From NCBI RefSeq assembly GCF_009796785.1, contig NZ_CP047026.1, positions 3,640,501-3,704,500 on the forward strand: a stretch of DNA of 64,000 bases. The letters are read 5' to 3'. Numbering within the stretch: position 1 is the stretch's first letter; each line of letters starts with the position of its first letter. Source of the DNA: Polaribacter sp. L3A8. GTDB lineage: Bacteria > Bacteroidota > Bacteroidia > Flavobacteriales > Flavobacteriaceae. The position numbers were made by a program, and so were the translations under genes. Below, one piece after another: positions 1 through 7,916 of the stretch. The notes beneath the pieces are model-generated. The model was given only the letters and a program-made list of their open reading frames with translations. It was not told the origin of the DNA and did not search any database.

Positions 1-63
1 AATGTTTTTAGGTGAATTTTTTATGAAAAGGTTTAACTCTTGCTTATAAAGTTAAAAGGATTC

Positions 64-109
64 AAAAAAAAAAGGTTTAAGAAACATTTACTACAATGTA
101 TCTTAAACC
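64..109 (-). terminator. Rho-independent terminator of the S46 peptidase gene
   Basis: Read on the minus strand, a 9-bp perfect stem (ggtttaaga / tcttaaacc) with an 18-nt loop is followed by a run of ten T. It lies just after the stop codon of the S46 peptidase, where a terminator is expected. Bases 1-63 show no gene. Confidence 0.7.
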
Positions 110-132
110 AATTAAATTTTAAATAAAATATT

Positions 133-2226
133 TTATTTACTTTTCTTAGGATGTACTAATGTCATTTCATCAATTAAATGAGTTGCACCAGCATATTTAT
201 CAACAATAAATAATACATATCTTACATCTACCATAATATTTCTACAAATTTCAGGGTCGTAGTTCATGTCACTCATGGTGCCTTCCCAAACTCTATCAAA
301 ATTTAAACCAATTAAGTTTCCTTCGGCATCTATTGCAGGACTTCCAGAGTTACCACCCGTGGTGTGATTTGTACCTAAAAAACAAACAGGTACTTTTCCA
401 TTTTTATCGGCATATTGCCCGTAGTCTTTAGTTTTATGAAGTTCACGTAATTTTTCTGGAACATCAAACTCATAATCTCCCGGAATATATTTTTCTATAA
501 CCCCATCTAAATAACTAACAGGATTATAGTATACTGCATCTTTTGGAGAATAGCCTCTAACTTGACCGTAAGTTACACGTAAAGTACTATTTGCATCCGG
601 AAAATAACGCGTATTTGGTAACGCTTCCATTAATGCTTTCATATAGGTTTTTTGTAAAGCTACAATGGGTTCATTTTTTAGTTGATACTCATTGTTAATG
701 GCATTGTAAAAAGCAGCAATCATTGGTTTTGCATATTGATAAGCAGCATCATTATTTAATTTTTTAAGCACTTTTTTAGTGTTTCCATCAAATAATTTTA
801 AAGCAGTATCTAAGTTTGTAAACGCCGTTTTTTCATAAATAGTAGCATCTACATTTTCGTTAAAAAATGGCATTACATTTTCAAAAACACCTTTGTCTAC
901 ACCTACATCATAATTTTTATGAATCCCTTTTAATGTGTTTTCTATGTATGCTTTTTCTTCGTTAAAAGATTTTGGGTCTTTAGTAATGGCTTGCTCAAAC
1001 TGATATGCTCTAAAAGTCATTGTCATCAGTTCATTTGTAACTAAAAAGACTTCAATAAAATTTCTTCTTTTAATATTAATAGGAGCAAAATATTTATACA
1101 ATCTATCAAATTCAGGAAGAATCGTACCATATTTCTCTAGTAAGTTTTTTTCTGCTAAAGCCTTTGTAAATGAAGCTTCAAAGGCTTGCCTTTTTTCAAC
1201 AGCATCACTTTTTTTGATACCTAAGTTTTCCCCAATCCATTTTTTCCAAGCATTTGCAATTCGTGTTTGTTTAGAGGCATATTTAATACGAATAGTATCA
1301 CTTGTTTTCATTTTAGCATCAATAACCTTTAATGCAGCTTCTCTAATGGCAATATTTGTTGGGTTATATTCTTCTGTAATATGCTTAATTGCAACAGCTG
1401 GTAAATACTCGTCAGTGGTTCCAGGAAAACCAAAAACTAAGGTGAAATCACCTTCTTCTATACCATCTATAGAAATTGGTAAAAAGTGTTTTGGTTTATA
1501 AGGTACATTGTCTTTACTGTATTTAGCCGGACGATTATTGGCATCAGCATAAATTCTAAACATAGAAAAATCTCCAGTATGTCTAGGGAAAACCCAGTTG
1601 TCTGTGTCGCTACCAAATTTACCAATACTAGTTGGTGGTGCACCTACTAAACGAATGTCTTCGAAACGTTCTGTAACAAATAAAAAGAATTGGTTTCCTT
1701 GAAAAAAGGATTTTACTTTGGTTTGTTGCCAAGCTTCTTTGGTAATTGTTTTTTGTAAAGTGTTACTGTTTTTTGTAATGATAGATTGTTTTTCTTTTTC
1801 AGTCATTGTATCAACAACACCTTTAAGAACCTTGTCAGTTACATCTTCTATACGCACAATAAATTCAACATATAAACCTGGGTTTGGTAGTTCTTCTTTT
1901 AGGTTCATAGCCCAAAAACCATTTTTTAAATAATCGTTTTCTAAAGTAGAATGAGCTTGAATTTGACCAAAACCACAATGATGGTTTGTTAATATTAATC
2001 CTTTCGGAGAAATAATTTCACTAGTACATCCTCCGTTAAAATGCCCAATAGCGTCTTTTAAACTAGAGTTGTTTACATCGTAAATGTCTTTTGCACTTAA
2101 CTTACTTCCTAAAGAAGTCATTTCTTGTTCATTCATTCCTTCTAAAAGAGAGGGAATCCACATACCGCCTTGTTGTGCAAAAACTTGTACAGAAAGTAGT
2201 AAAAATAGTATTCTTAGATATTTCAT
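133..2226 (-). CDS. S46 family serine dipeptidyl peptidase, DPP11-like
   Basis: Secreted exopeptidase that removes dipeptides from peptide N-termini in the periplasm. The first 17 residues form a signal peptide ending VFAQ. The 697-residue length fits DPP7/DPP11. The catalytic His lies in TNHHCGF (about residue 83) and the catalytic Ser in GGNSGSP (Ser627). Eighteen residues after that Ser is Arg645, the position that in Porphyromonas gingivalis separates DPP11 (Arg, cleaves after Asp/Glu) from DPP7 (Gly), so an acidic P1 preference is inferred. It is a single gene with its own terminator downstream. The family call is firm; the specificity is inference. Confidence 0.93.
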   Translation of the reverse strand: MKYLRILFLLLSVQVFAQQGGMWIPSLLEGMNEQEMTSLGSKLSAKDIYDVNNSSLKDAIGHFNGGCTSEIISPKGLILTNHHCGFGQIQAHSTLENDYLKNGFWAMNLKEELPNPGLYVEFIVRIEDVTDKVLKGVVDTMTEKEKQSIITKNSNTLQKTITKEAWQQTKVKSFFQGNQFFLFVTERFEDIRLVGAPPTSIGKFGSDTDNWVFPRHTGDFSMFRIYADANNRPAKYSKDNVPYKPKHFLPISIDGIEEGDFTLVFGFPGTTDEYLPAVAIKHITEEYNPTNIAIREAALKVIDAKMKTSDTIRIKYASKQTRIANAWKKWIGENLGIKKSDAVEKRQAFEASFTKALAEKNLLEKYGTILPEFDRLYKYFAPINIKRRNFIEVFLVTNELMTMTFRAYQFEQAITKDPKSFNEEKAYIENTLKGIHKNYDVGVDKGVFENVMPFFNENVDATIYEKTAFTNLDTALKLFDGNTKKVLKKLNNDAAYQYAKPMIAAFYNAINNEYQLKNEPIVALQKTYMKALMEALPNTRYFPDANSTLRVTYGQVRGYSPKDAVYYNPVSYLDGVIEKYIPGDYEFDVPEKLRELHKTKDYGQYADKNGKVPVCFLGTNHTTGGNSGSPAIDAEGNLIGLNFDRVWEGTMSDMNYDPEICRNIMVDVRYVLFIVDKYAGATHLIDEMTLVHPKKSK

Positions 2227-2264
2227 ATTTATAATTTTAACAAGGTATAAAAATACAAAAAGAG

Positions 2265-3149
2265 TTACTTTTTACCTAAGGGATATGCTTCTTGTTCAAT
2301 AAAGTTTTTAGGGAATTCTTCATCACCTTCAAAACCTAATTCGATATCTCTACCAGAATACGGAATGTAGTTTGTTTTAAAAATATAATCCCAAATACTT
2401 AATGTAATTCCGAAATTTACACCATTTTTTCTTTCTTCGGGCAATACTTTAACGTGATGCCAAATATGCATTTTAGGATTGTTTAATATGTATTTTAACC
2501 AACCATAATCCCAATTAATATTTGCGTGATTTAAGTGCCCAACCGTAATATTAAAAAAGTGAACTATAGCAACGTCTTGAGCAGAAAAACCACCAATAAT
2601 TGCCAACGGAATGTATTTTAAAGAACTGTAAACTACAGGTTCCATCCAATGATAACGCAAGTGTGCGGCAAAGCCCATTTCTTTTACAGAGTGATGTACT
2701 TTGTGAAAATTCCATAAAAATTCATATTGATGCAGTAATCTATGTGTCCACCATTGTACAAAATCAACCACAATAAAAAAGATGAAAATTCTAGCTAAAT
2801 ATGGTAAGGTATTTATGTCTAATAGTTGAAAATTAGCAATTGATAAACCTACAATACCTAAAAGATCATTAAATAATTCTGCAACCGAATTAGACAAAGC
2901 AATTAGCACAATTAAATTTAATAAAAAGAAATTGAAAAACATGTAAAACGTGTCTAACCAAAAATCCTTTCTAAATAATGATTGATTTTTTCGCCAAGGA
3001 AAAATAGCCTCTAATGCCCAAACAATTAGTGAAATAATAATTAGGCCATAGAAATAGTTCTCCCAGTTTAACTCCATTAAAACAGATTGTTTTACGTAGT
3101 TCCAATAATCAGAATAGGAGTTTTTTATAATGTCTAGGTATTTGTTCAT
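2265..3149 (-). CDS. Sterol desaturase / fatty acid hydroxylase family membrane protein
   Basis: Predicted integral-membrane di-iron oxygenase acting on a lipid. The histidine clusters of the superfamily are all visible: H136xxxH140 (HRLLHQ), H149xxHH (HKVHH) and H228xxHH (HIWHH). About four hydrophobic segments lie between residues 33 and 200. The 294-residue length is normal. The substrate cannot be read from sequence; the bacterial family includes carotenoid, sterol and fatty-acid hydroxylases. No operon partner is evident: the RAYT gene lies 65 bp upstream beyond a palindrome. Confidence 0.88.
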   Translation of the reverse strand: MNKYLDIIKNSYSDYWNYVKQSVLMELNWENYFYGLIIISLIVWALEAIFPWRKNQSLFRKDFWLDTFYMFFNFFLLNLIVLIALSNSVAELFNDLLGIVGLSIANFQLLDINTLPYLARIFIFFIVVDFVQWWTHRLLHQYEFLWNFHKVHHSVKEMGFAAHLRYHWMEPVVYSSLKYIPLAIIGGFSAQDVAIVHFFNITVGHLNHANINWDYGWLKYILNNPKMHIWHHVKVLPEERKNGVNFGITLSIWDYIFKTNYIPYSGRDIELGFEGDEEFPKNFIEQEAYPLGKK

Positions 3150-3178
3150 TTTACTTTATGTTGATGAGAAATCCTCTT

Positions 3179-3195
3179 CAGGTTTTTAAAACCTG
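3179..3195. repeat. REP-like palindrome downstream of the RAYT gene
   Basis: Seventeen-base palindrome caggttttTaaaacctg with one unpaired central base. It is the core of the longer palindrome at 3842-3874, in opposite orientation of the central base, and lies just past the RAYT stop codon. The outer arms here (ctctt / tagag) pair only partly. Confidence 0.7.
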
Positions 3196-3214
3196 TTAGA
3201 GTTCTAAATTAATA

Positions 3215-3778
3215 TCATTCTAGATAAATAGCTTTGTTTTTTTCGTTTATTAAAATCCTTTTCACTAAATGAGTTTCATTAAAATTTTCTTTTCCATCAA
3301 AAAATATTAGTACATCTTCTCTTGCAATATTTGTTTCTTTTGATGATAAACAAGTTTTAAAAGTCGAATATTTATAGTTTGTGAAATTATTGGTAATTTG
3401 ATGATGTTCTGGGTTTAAGTGAATGTATAAAATCAAGTTTTTTAAATAACTTTCATCATCAATTTTAATTCTTTTAAAAGGTTTTTCTAATAAACTACCA
3501 GTTCTTGCGTATTTTTTATTTATTGCTTTTGTATAAGCATTAAATAGATTAGAGAAATATTTAGACGGGTTATTTTCATCGTCATTTATTCTTAAAAGAA
3601 TATGAAAATGATTTTTAAGTAGGCAATACGCATAGATTTTTGAAATTGGAACAAGATATTTTTTAATTAAATTAAAAAAATAATAATAATTCATTTCTTC
3701 AAAAAAAATATCTTGACCATTATTACCTCTATTGTATATATGGTAATAATTTCCAGAAGCTATTTTTTCTCTTTGCAT
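3215..3778 (-). CDS. REP-associated tyrosine transposase (RAYT, Y1_Tnp/HUH family)
   Basis: Single-strand DNA transposase/endonuclease of the IS200/IS605-like Y1 superfamily, 187 residues. It opens with the family-typical NYYHIYNRG (residues 10-18), has the metal-binding HUH pair H57-F-H59 in KNHFHILLR, and the YIHLNP motif whose Tyr118 should be the nucleophile. RAYTs are domesticated, usually single-copy, and act on nearby REP palindromes. Palindromes sharing a 17-base core flank this gene on both sides (3179-3195 and 3842-3874), which supports RAYT over an ordinary IS200 element. No terminal insertion-sequence ends were seen. Confidence 0.88.
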   Translation of the reverse strand: MQREKIASGNYYHIYNRGNNGQDIFFEEMNYYYFFNLIKKYLVPISKIYAYCLLKNHFHILLRINDDENNPSKYFSNLFNAYTKAINKKYARTGSLLEKPFKRIKIDDESYLKNLILYIHLNPEHHQITNNFTNYKYSTFKTCLSSKETNIAREDVLIFFDGKENFNETHLVKRILINEKNKAIYLE

Positions 3779-3841
3779 ATCTTTTTCAGTGTCTTTACTA
3801 GTTTTTTATAAGGTGATTCATATATGGTATACTGTTTTATT

Positions 3842-3874
3842 AGACCCTTCAGGTTTTAAAAACCTGAAGGGTCT
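3842..3874. repeat. Perfect 33-bp REP-like palindrome upstream of the RAYT gene
   Basis: Two 16-base arms (agacccttcaggtttt and its exact reverse complement) around a single central A. It sits 63 bp upstream of the RAYT start and 17 bp past the purine nucleoside phosphorylase stop. It contains the same core as the palindrome at 3179-3195. No T run follows on either strand, so a simple terminator is less likely. Confidence 0.85.
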
Positions 3875-3891
3875 GAACTTTATAATTAAGC

Positions 3892-4707
3892 TTACAACAC
3901 CTTAATAACCTCTTTAAATAATGCAATCATTTTAGGTTCTGCTTTACTGGCAACTGCAATAATTTCAGCAATATCTACAGGTTGTAAATTTTTAGGATCA
4001 CATTCATCCGTTAACACAGAAATAGCAGCACAAGGTAAGTTTAATTGCTTGGCAACAATAACTTCTGGTACCGTACTCATACCTACAGCATCGGTTTCTA
4101 AAATTTGCAACATTCTATATTCTGCTCTAGTTTCTAGTTGAGGTCCTAAAACACTAGTGTAAACACCCTCGTGTAATAAAATATTTTGTTCTTTGGCAAT
4201 TGCACTAATTTTAGAATTGATTTCTTTAGAATAGGGCTCTAACATATCGGCAAAAATATTACCAAAATTGTTGGCGCCTTTAAAAGCTAAAGGAGAACTT
4301 CCTTGTAAATTAATATGATCGTTTATCAGCATTAAATCTCCTTTTTTATAAGTAAGATTAATGGCTCCTGCTGCATTAGAAACTAATAAATTTTTAATAC
4401 CTAAACCTTGCATCGTTCTAATTCCGTAAGTAACTTCCCAAGCATTGTAACCTTCATATAAATGAAAACGGCCTGCCATAACCACTACTTTTTTCCCTGA
4501 TAATTCTCCGTAAATTAATTTACCAGAATGAAACTCTACCGTTGCCACAGGGAAATTTGGAATATCTGAATAGGCAATTTCTTTTTCAATTGAAATTTCA
4601 TCAACTAATTTACCTAATCCTGTTCCTAAAACAATTCCTATTTCTGGGTTTGTAATTCCGTTTGATTTTAAAAAATCGATGGTTTCTTGTAATTGTTGTT
4701 TTTTCAT
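3892..4707 (-). CDS. Purine nucleoside phosphorylase (trimeric class)
   Basis: Phosphorolysis of purine nucleosides to free base and (deoxy)ribose-1-phosphate in the cytoplasm. The 271 residues carry the phosphate-binding GTGLG (residues 28-32), GRFHLYEGY (79-87), VSNAAGAIN (109-117), GPQLETRAE and the VGMSTVPE substrate segment of the trimeric PNP/MTAP family. It lies at the downstream end of the arsenosugar locus. Because ArsS adds a 5'-deoxyadenosyl group to the arsenical, an enzyme that removes adenine is needed next; this PNP is a plausible candidate, though it may serve only general salvage. Confidence 0.93.
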   Translation of the reverse strand: MKKQQLQETIDFLKSNGITNPEIGIVLGTGLGKLVDEISIEKEIAYSDIPNFPVATVEFHSGKLIYGELSGKKVVVMAGRFHLYEGYNAWEVTYGIRTMQGLGIKNLLVSNAAGAINLTYKKGDLMLINDHINLQGSSPLAFKGANNFGNIFADMLEPYSKEINSKISAIAKEQNILLHEGVYTSVLGPQLETRAEYRMLQILETDAVGMSTVPEVIVAKQLNLPCAAISVLTDECDPKNLQPVDIAEIIAVASKAEPKMIALFKEVIKVL

Positions 4708-4718
4708 AATCGTTATTT

Positions 4719-4782
4719 GTCATTATGAATGAGGAACAAATGAAGTAATCTATAATCAGCTTGCTTTATGCCTCTCAATGAC
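4719..4782. repeat. Degenerate copy of the gtcattgcgagg inverted repeat
   Basis: Begins gtcattatgaatgagg and ends cctctcaatgac, so the two ends are imperfect inverse copies. It occupies the space between the glycosyltransferase and the phosphorylase, and belongs with the cleaner copy at 6035-6097. Confidence 0.6.
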
Positions 4783-4784
4783 GT

Positions 4785-5387
4785 TTATTTTAAAAAATGT
4801 GCAAATGCAGAATGATGCTCAATATCTTCATAAACATCAACATCATTTAGTTCTTCTAACAAAAATACAGCTTTATCTTGTAAATCTGTTAATGTGTCTT
4901 TTCTAACTGAATCCGTTCCCCAGTCTTTATTTTTGAAGATATGTTCTTGCAAAGAATTCATGCCTAAAAGATAATAACCACCATCTATTGCAGGTCCAAT
5001 TACAACATCATTTTTATCTAATGCTGTAAATGCTTTTTCTATATTTTCTGATGATAAATCGTACAAATCGCTACCAATAATCATTACTTTTTTATAACCA
5101 GCATCAAATCCGTTTTTAAACGCATTTAGCATTCTAATACCTAAATCTTCTCCAACTTGTTGGTGTTTTTGAAAAATGTTTTCGCTCCAAATATCGTTTT
5201 CTCTAATTTTTACGGAATAATAAACCGCTTTGTCAGAAGAAACTTCTGATGAAACATTTTTGGTTTTTTCTAGTAAAAATTTATAAATTTCTAGAGCAGT
5301 TTCATCTCCAACAGTTTTTGCCAAACGTGTTTTTGCTTTTCCTAATTCAGGGTTTCTAGTAAAGATTAATAATAGGTTTTTATTCAT
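4785..5387 (-). CDS. TIGR04282/DUF2064 arsenosugar-biosynthesis-type glycosyltransferase
   Basis: Small GT-A-like nucleotidyl/glycosyltransferase. The open frame extends to 5510, but the extra 41 codons are translated intergenic repeat; the ATG at 5387 gives a 200-residue protein starting directly at the conserved N-terminal strand LLLIFTRNPELGKAKTRLA. Further motifs are IGSDLYDLS and IGPAIDGGYYLLGM, typical of DUF2064. Proteins of this family cluster with arsM and arsS and are thought to add the sugar or glycerol moiety. A second, divergent family member lies at 14030-14707. Confidence 0.85.
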   Translation of the reverse strand: MNKNLLLIFTRNPELGKAKTRLAKTVGDETALEIYKFLLEKTKNVSSEVSSDKAVYYSVKIRENDIWSENIFQKHQQVGEDLGIRMLNAFKNGFDAGYKKVMIIGSDLYDLSSENIEKAFTALDKNDVVIGPAIDGGYYLLGMNSLQEHIFKNKDWGTDSVRKDTLTDLQDKAVFLLEELNDVDVYEDIEHHSAFAHFLK

Positions 5388-5400
5388 TTTTTTTAATTTT

Positions 5401-5472
5401 GTCATTCTAAAATGAGGAACGATTGAGGAATCTTTGGATTGAAAATAGATTTCTCCTATCGTCGAAATGATA
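5401..5472. repeat. Degenerate intergenic inverted repeat
   Basis: Begins gtcattctaaaatgagg and ends with cgtcgaaatgat, a worn copy of the gtcatt...aatgac family found in neighbouring gaps. It explains the spurious N-terminal extension of the adjacent reading frame. Confidence 0.5.
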
Positions 5473-5528
5473 TTTGTGTTTTTTAATTGAGCTGGTACTG
5501 AATACTGCAACTGCCTACTGTCACTCTT

Positions 5529-6014
5529 TTAATAAACTTTCTCCCCTTTTTTAAGCCATTTACCCCATTCTTTATTAAAAGCGTGGACTTTTTCTGTCGT
5601 ATTACCCAAGGTATCCATTACTTTAAAATTGTTGTTTTTCCACTCGAAAATTCCACCGTATAGATTAAAAACATTGGTGTAACCTTCTTTAATCAATTTG
5701 TCTGCAACAATTTCAGAACGAATTCCAAGAGAGCAATACACTACAATTTTAGCGTTTTTATCCGTTGGTAATTTCTCTAAAGTTTTATTGATATTAAAAT
5801 CATCAAAACCGACACAAATAGCATTTTGTAAATGACTTACATTAAATTCTTTTACTTCTCTAGCATCTAATAAAATAGCTTTTGTTGTCGTTAAACTATC
5901 CACAGAAATATAAGGAACATTATTCTTGTTGAATTTATTCAGTAATTTATCTAACTTCTTTTGTCCGAAAGAAACTGAGCTTATTAAAAGAAAAAGAAAT
6001 GTTATTTTATTCAT
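5529..6014 (-). CDS. Secreted rhodanese-like domain protein
   Basis: Single-domain sulfurtransferase-like protein of 161 residues. Residues 1-18 form a signal peptide (ending VSFGQ), so it acts in the periplasm or on the envelope. The active-site loop CSLGIR places the persulfide Cys at 94 and the loop Arg at 99; LDAREVKEF (49-57) is the usual CH2A-like segment. It lies between arsM and the glycosyltransferase on the same strand. Whether it works on arsenicals or only sits in the locus is unknown. Confidence 0.88.
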   Translation of the reverse strand: MNKITFLFLLISSVSFGQKKLDKLLNKFNKNNVPYISVDSLTTTKAILLDAREVKEFNVSHLQNAICVGFDDFNINKTLEKLPTDKNAKIVVYCSLGIRSEIVADKLIKEGYTNVFNLYGGIFEWKNNNFKVMDTLGNTTEKVHAFNKEWGKWLKKGEKVY

Positions 6015-6034
6015 AATTTAAATTTTACAACGTT

Positions 6035-6097
6035 GTCATTGCGAGGTACGAAGCAATCTCTTTGGCATAAAAAGATTGCTTTGTGCCTTGCAATGAC
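6035..6097. repeat. Intergenic inverted repeat, gtcattgcgagg family
   Basis: Left end gtcattgcgaggtacgaag, right end its approximate reverse complement (gattgctttgtgccttgcaa...). Half-copies occur at 17326-17350 and 19415-19439 and degenerate copies at 4719 and 5401, so this is a dispersed element. It fills the gap between arsM and the rhodanese gene. Confidence 0.8.
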
Positions 6098-6106
6098 GTT
6101 TCTTAA

Positions 6107-7075
6107 TTAACAACATCCTCCGCCATCATAATGAAACGTAGATTCTGAAAAGAAAATATCGTCTCTACCTAAATTTTTAAGTGCATTTGCCGTTTTATCA
6201 CAAATAGCCAAAGGCTGATTTTTTAATAAAGTATGCCCCAATCCGTCATCAAAATAATCTTCATCACCATAATAAATAGCAGCTTTTCCTGTAAAAATAC
6301 AAGGTCCGTCTGCTGGCATTGGGTCTTTAATAGCGGCAACTTCTATAGATTCTATATAAATTAATTCGTCCGTTGGATAATTTTTAGGATCTAAAATTCT
6401 GTAAGGTTTTCTAGCTCTAATTTCAATCGTTCCAAAACCTGCATCCGTTAACGCTTTTACATAATCTGCAATAGATAAACTTCCACTTAAACACAAGGCA
6501 CGTAAACGTTCATCATTACGTAATTCGTCATTCATTTCTTGCTCACAAGTTGGGTCGCTCATTACCAATTTTCCATGAGGTTTTAAAACTCTGTACATTT
6601 CTGCAATCGCTTTTTTCAAATCATCAGACTTAAAAATATTGAACAAACAATTTTGTGCCGCCACATCAATAGAATTATCTTCTACAGGTAAATCCATTGC
6701 ATCACCTTTACGTAAATCAACAAAATCAGATTGAAACCATTCATTCTGTTCTTCTGCAATTTTAAAGTTTTTTCTGGAAGCTTCTAACATTTCATCAACT
6801 ACATCTAAACCAATAACGCCACCTTTATTTCTGTTAAAATAGGCAAATTGAAGTAATTCCATTCCGCCACCAACACCAACATATAGCATTTTAGGATTGT
6901 TGGTTAAATCACGAGCATGCACAGTAGAACCACAACCGTAATTCATTTCTTGCATAATTCTTGGAATTTTTAAACCTGGTAATTCCCAAATAGGGTTTGT
7001 TGTACAACATAGCCCAACATCTGGTGTTAATGCTGCTTCTTTATATACATTGTGTGTAGTTTCTAAATAACTCAT
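6107..7075 (-). CDS. arsM: Arsenosugar-biosynthesis arsenite S-adenosylmethionine methyltransferase
   Basis: Class I SAM methyltransferase of 322 residues expected to methylate As(III) to mono- and dimethyl species in the cytoplasm. SAM motif I is YVGVGGG (65-71), followed by the acidic IGLDVVDEML. Arsenic-binding cysteines of ArsM appear in QNCLFNIF (Cys142) and ALCLSGSL (Cys194); extra cysteines are at 23-24, 48, 176 and the terminal pair 321-322. Dimethylarsenite is the substrate for ArsS, encoded about 7 kb upstream in the same direction. The metallophosphoesterase gene ends 13 bp before this start. An unrelated methyltransferase function is possible but the Cys pattern and context argue against it. 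Confidence 0.88.
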   Translation of the reverse strand: MSYLETTHNVYKEAALTPDVGLCCTTNPIWELPGLKIPRIMQEMNYGCGSTVHARDLTNNPKMLYVGVGGGMELLQFAYFNRNKGGVIGLDVVDEMLEASRKNFKIAEEQNEWFQSDFVDLRKGDAMDLPVEDNSIDVAAQNCLFNIFKSDDLKKAIAEMYRVLKPHGKLVMSDPTCEQEMNDELRNDERLRALCLSGSLSIADYVKALTDAGFGTIEIRARKPYRILDPKNYPTDELIYIESIEVAAIKDPMPADGPCIFTGKAAIYYGDEDYFDDGLGHTLLKNQPLAICDKTANALKNLGRDDIFFSESTFHYDGGGCC

Positions 7076-7088
7076 GATTTTTTTTATT

Positions 7089-7916
7089 TTATAATTGAAT
7101 TCCGAATCCTTGTAAACCTGTTTCTAATGGCGGTAAAATCTCTGTATTATCCCAAATTCCTGTAATAATTGTTCTAGAATATTCTTCGGGTAGTAAACCG
7201 TTTTGCATTAATTTACTAGTTAATTTATAATTGTAATCTAACGTGTAATGTGTAAAGTTAAAGTTTTCTTTCGAATCGTCTAAAATAGCATACCAAACAG
7301 ATGGAGTTCCGTTATTTGCAGGCATTCCAATAACTCCAGGATTTAACCAAAGTTGTTCTTTTTCTTGATGATAAAAAGGCAATCCACAATGGCCTGCAAC
7401 AATTACATCGCTATTTGTAGCTTCAAAATTTGGTTGTTTTATTGCCCAATCTGTAGACTTAAAAATAAATTCTGATACATTAAAATAAGAACCATGTACT
7501 ACAGTTACTTTTTGTTTAGCATATTCAAAACGGATATTATTTGGTAATGTTTTTAGAAAATCTAAAGAGTTTTCAGACAATTTACTTTGTGCATACGGAT
7601 ACCAAAGTTGAGAAAAACCATCGCAACGAGAACCTTCTCTAAAATCGCAACCGCAGTCTTCTGCATTTTCTCTTAACTGAATTTCTACATTACCAACAAT
7701 GCTTTTTGCTCCCCACAATTTAAATAATTGTACGGTTTCTTCTGGTTGTGCACAGTAACCCACAATATCTCCAGTACAAAAACAATTTTCTGGACTGATA
7801 TTTTCTTTTTCGGCAATTTGTTTTAAAGCTTCTAAAGCTTGTAAATTGCTGTAAACTCCACCAAAAAGTAAAGTTTTACCTGATATTTTACCTAAATCGG
7901 CTATTTTTTGATCCAT
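7089..7916 (-). CDS. Metallophosphoesterase-fold protein with altered metal motifs
   Basis: Calcineurin-like fold of the YfcE/PrpE-like type. The open frame runs to 7970, but the ATG at 7916 (275 residues, starting MDQKIADLG) is preferred: it overlaps the symporter stop by 16 bp and begins next to the first strand. Family motifs are GDIVGYCAQPEE, VGNVE, VHGS and GHCGLPFY. Motif I, normally DxHxN, reads GGVYSNLQAL, so the Asp and His metal ligands are absent; GNHE is GNVE and GHTH is GHCG. Catalysis may therefore be weak or different. Its place between arsM and the symporter suggests a role in the arsenosugar pathway. Confidence 0.78.
   Translation of the reverse strand: MDQKIADLGKISGKTLLFGGVYSNLQALEALKQIAEKENISPENCFCTGDIVGYCAQPEETVQLFKLWGAKSIVGNVEIQLRENAEDCGCDFREGSRCDGFSQLWYPYAQSKLSENSLDFLKTLPNNIRFEYAKQKVTVVHGSYFNVSEFIFKSTDWAIKQPNFEATNSDVIVAGHCGLPFYHQEKEQLWLNPGVIGMPANNGTPSVWYAILDDSKENFNFTHYTLDYNYKLTSKLMQNGLLPEEYSRTIITGIWDNTEILPPLETGLQGFGIQL

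Noticed and set aside
3842..3874. Terminator of the purine nucleoside phosphorylase gene
   Set aside because: Well placed but without a T run, and its core recurs on the other side of the RAYT gene, so a REP element is the better reading; it may also end transcription.
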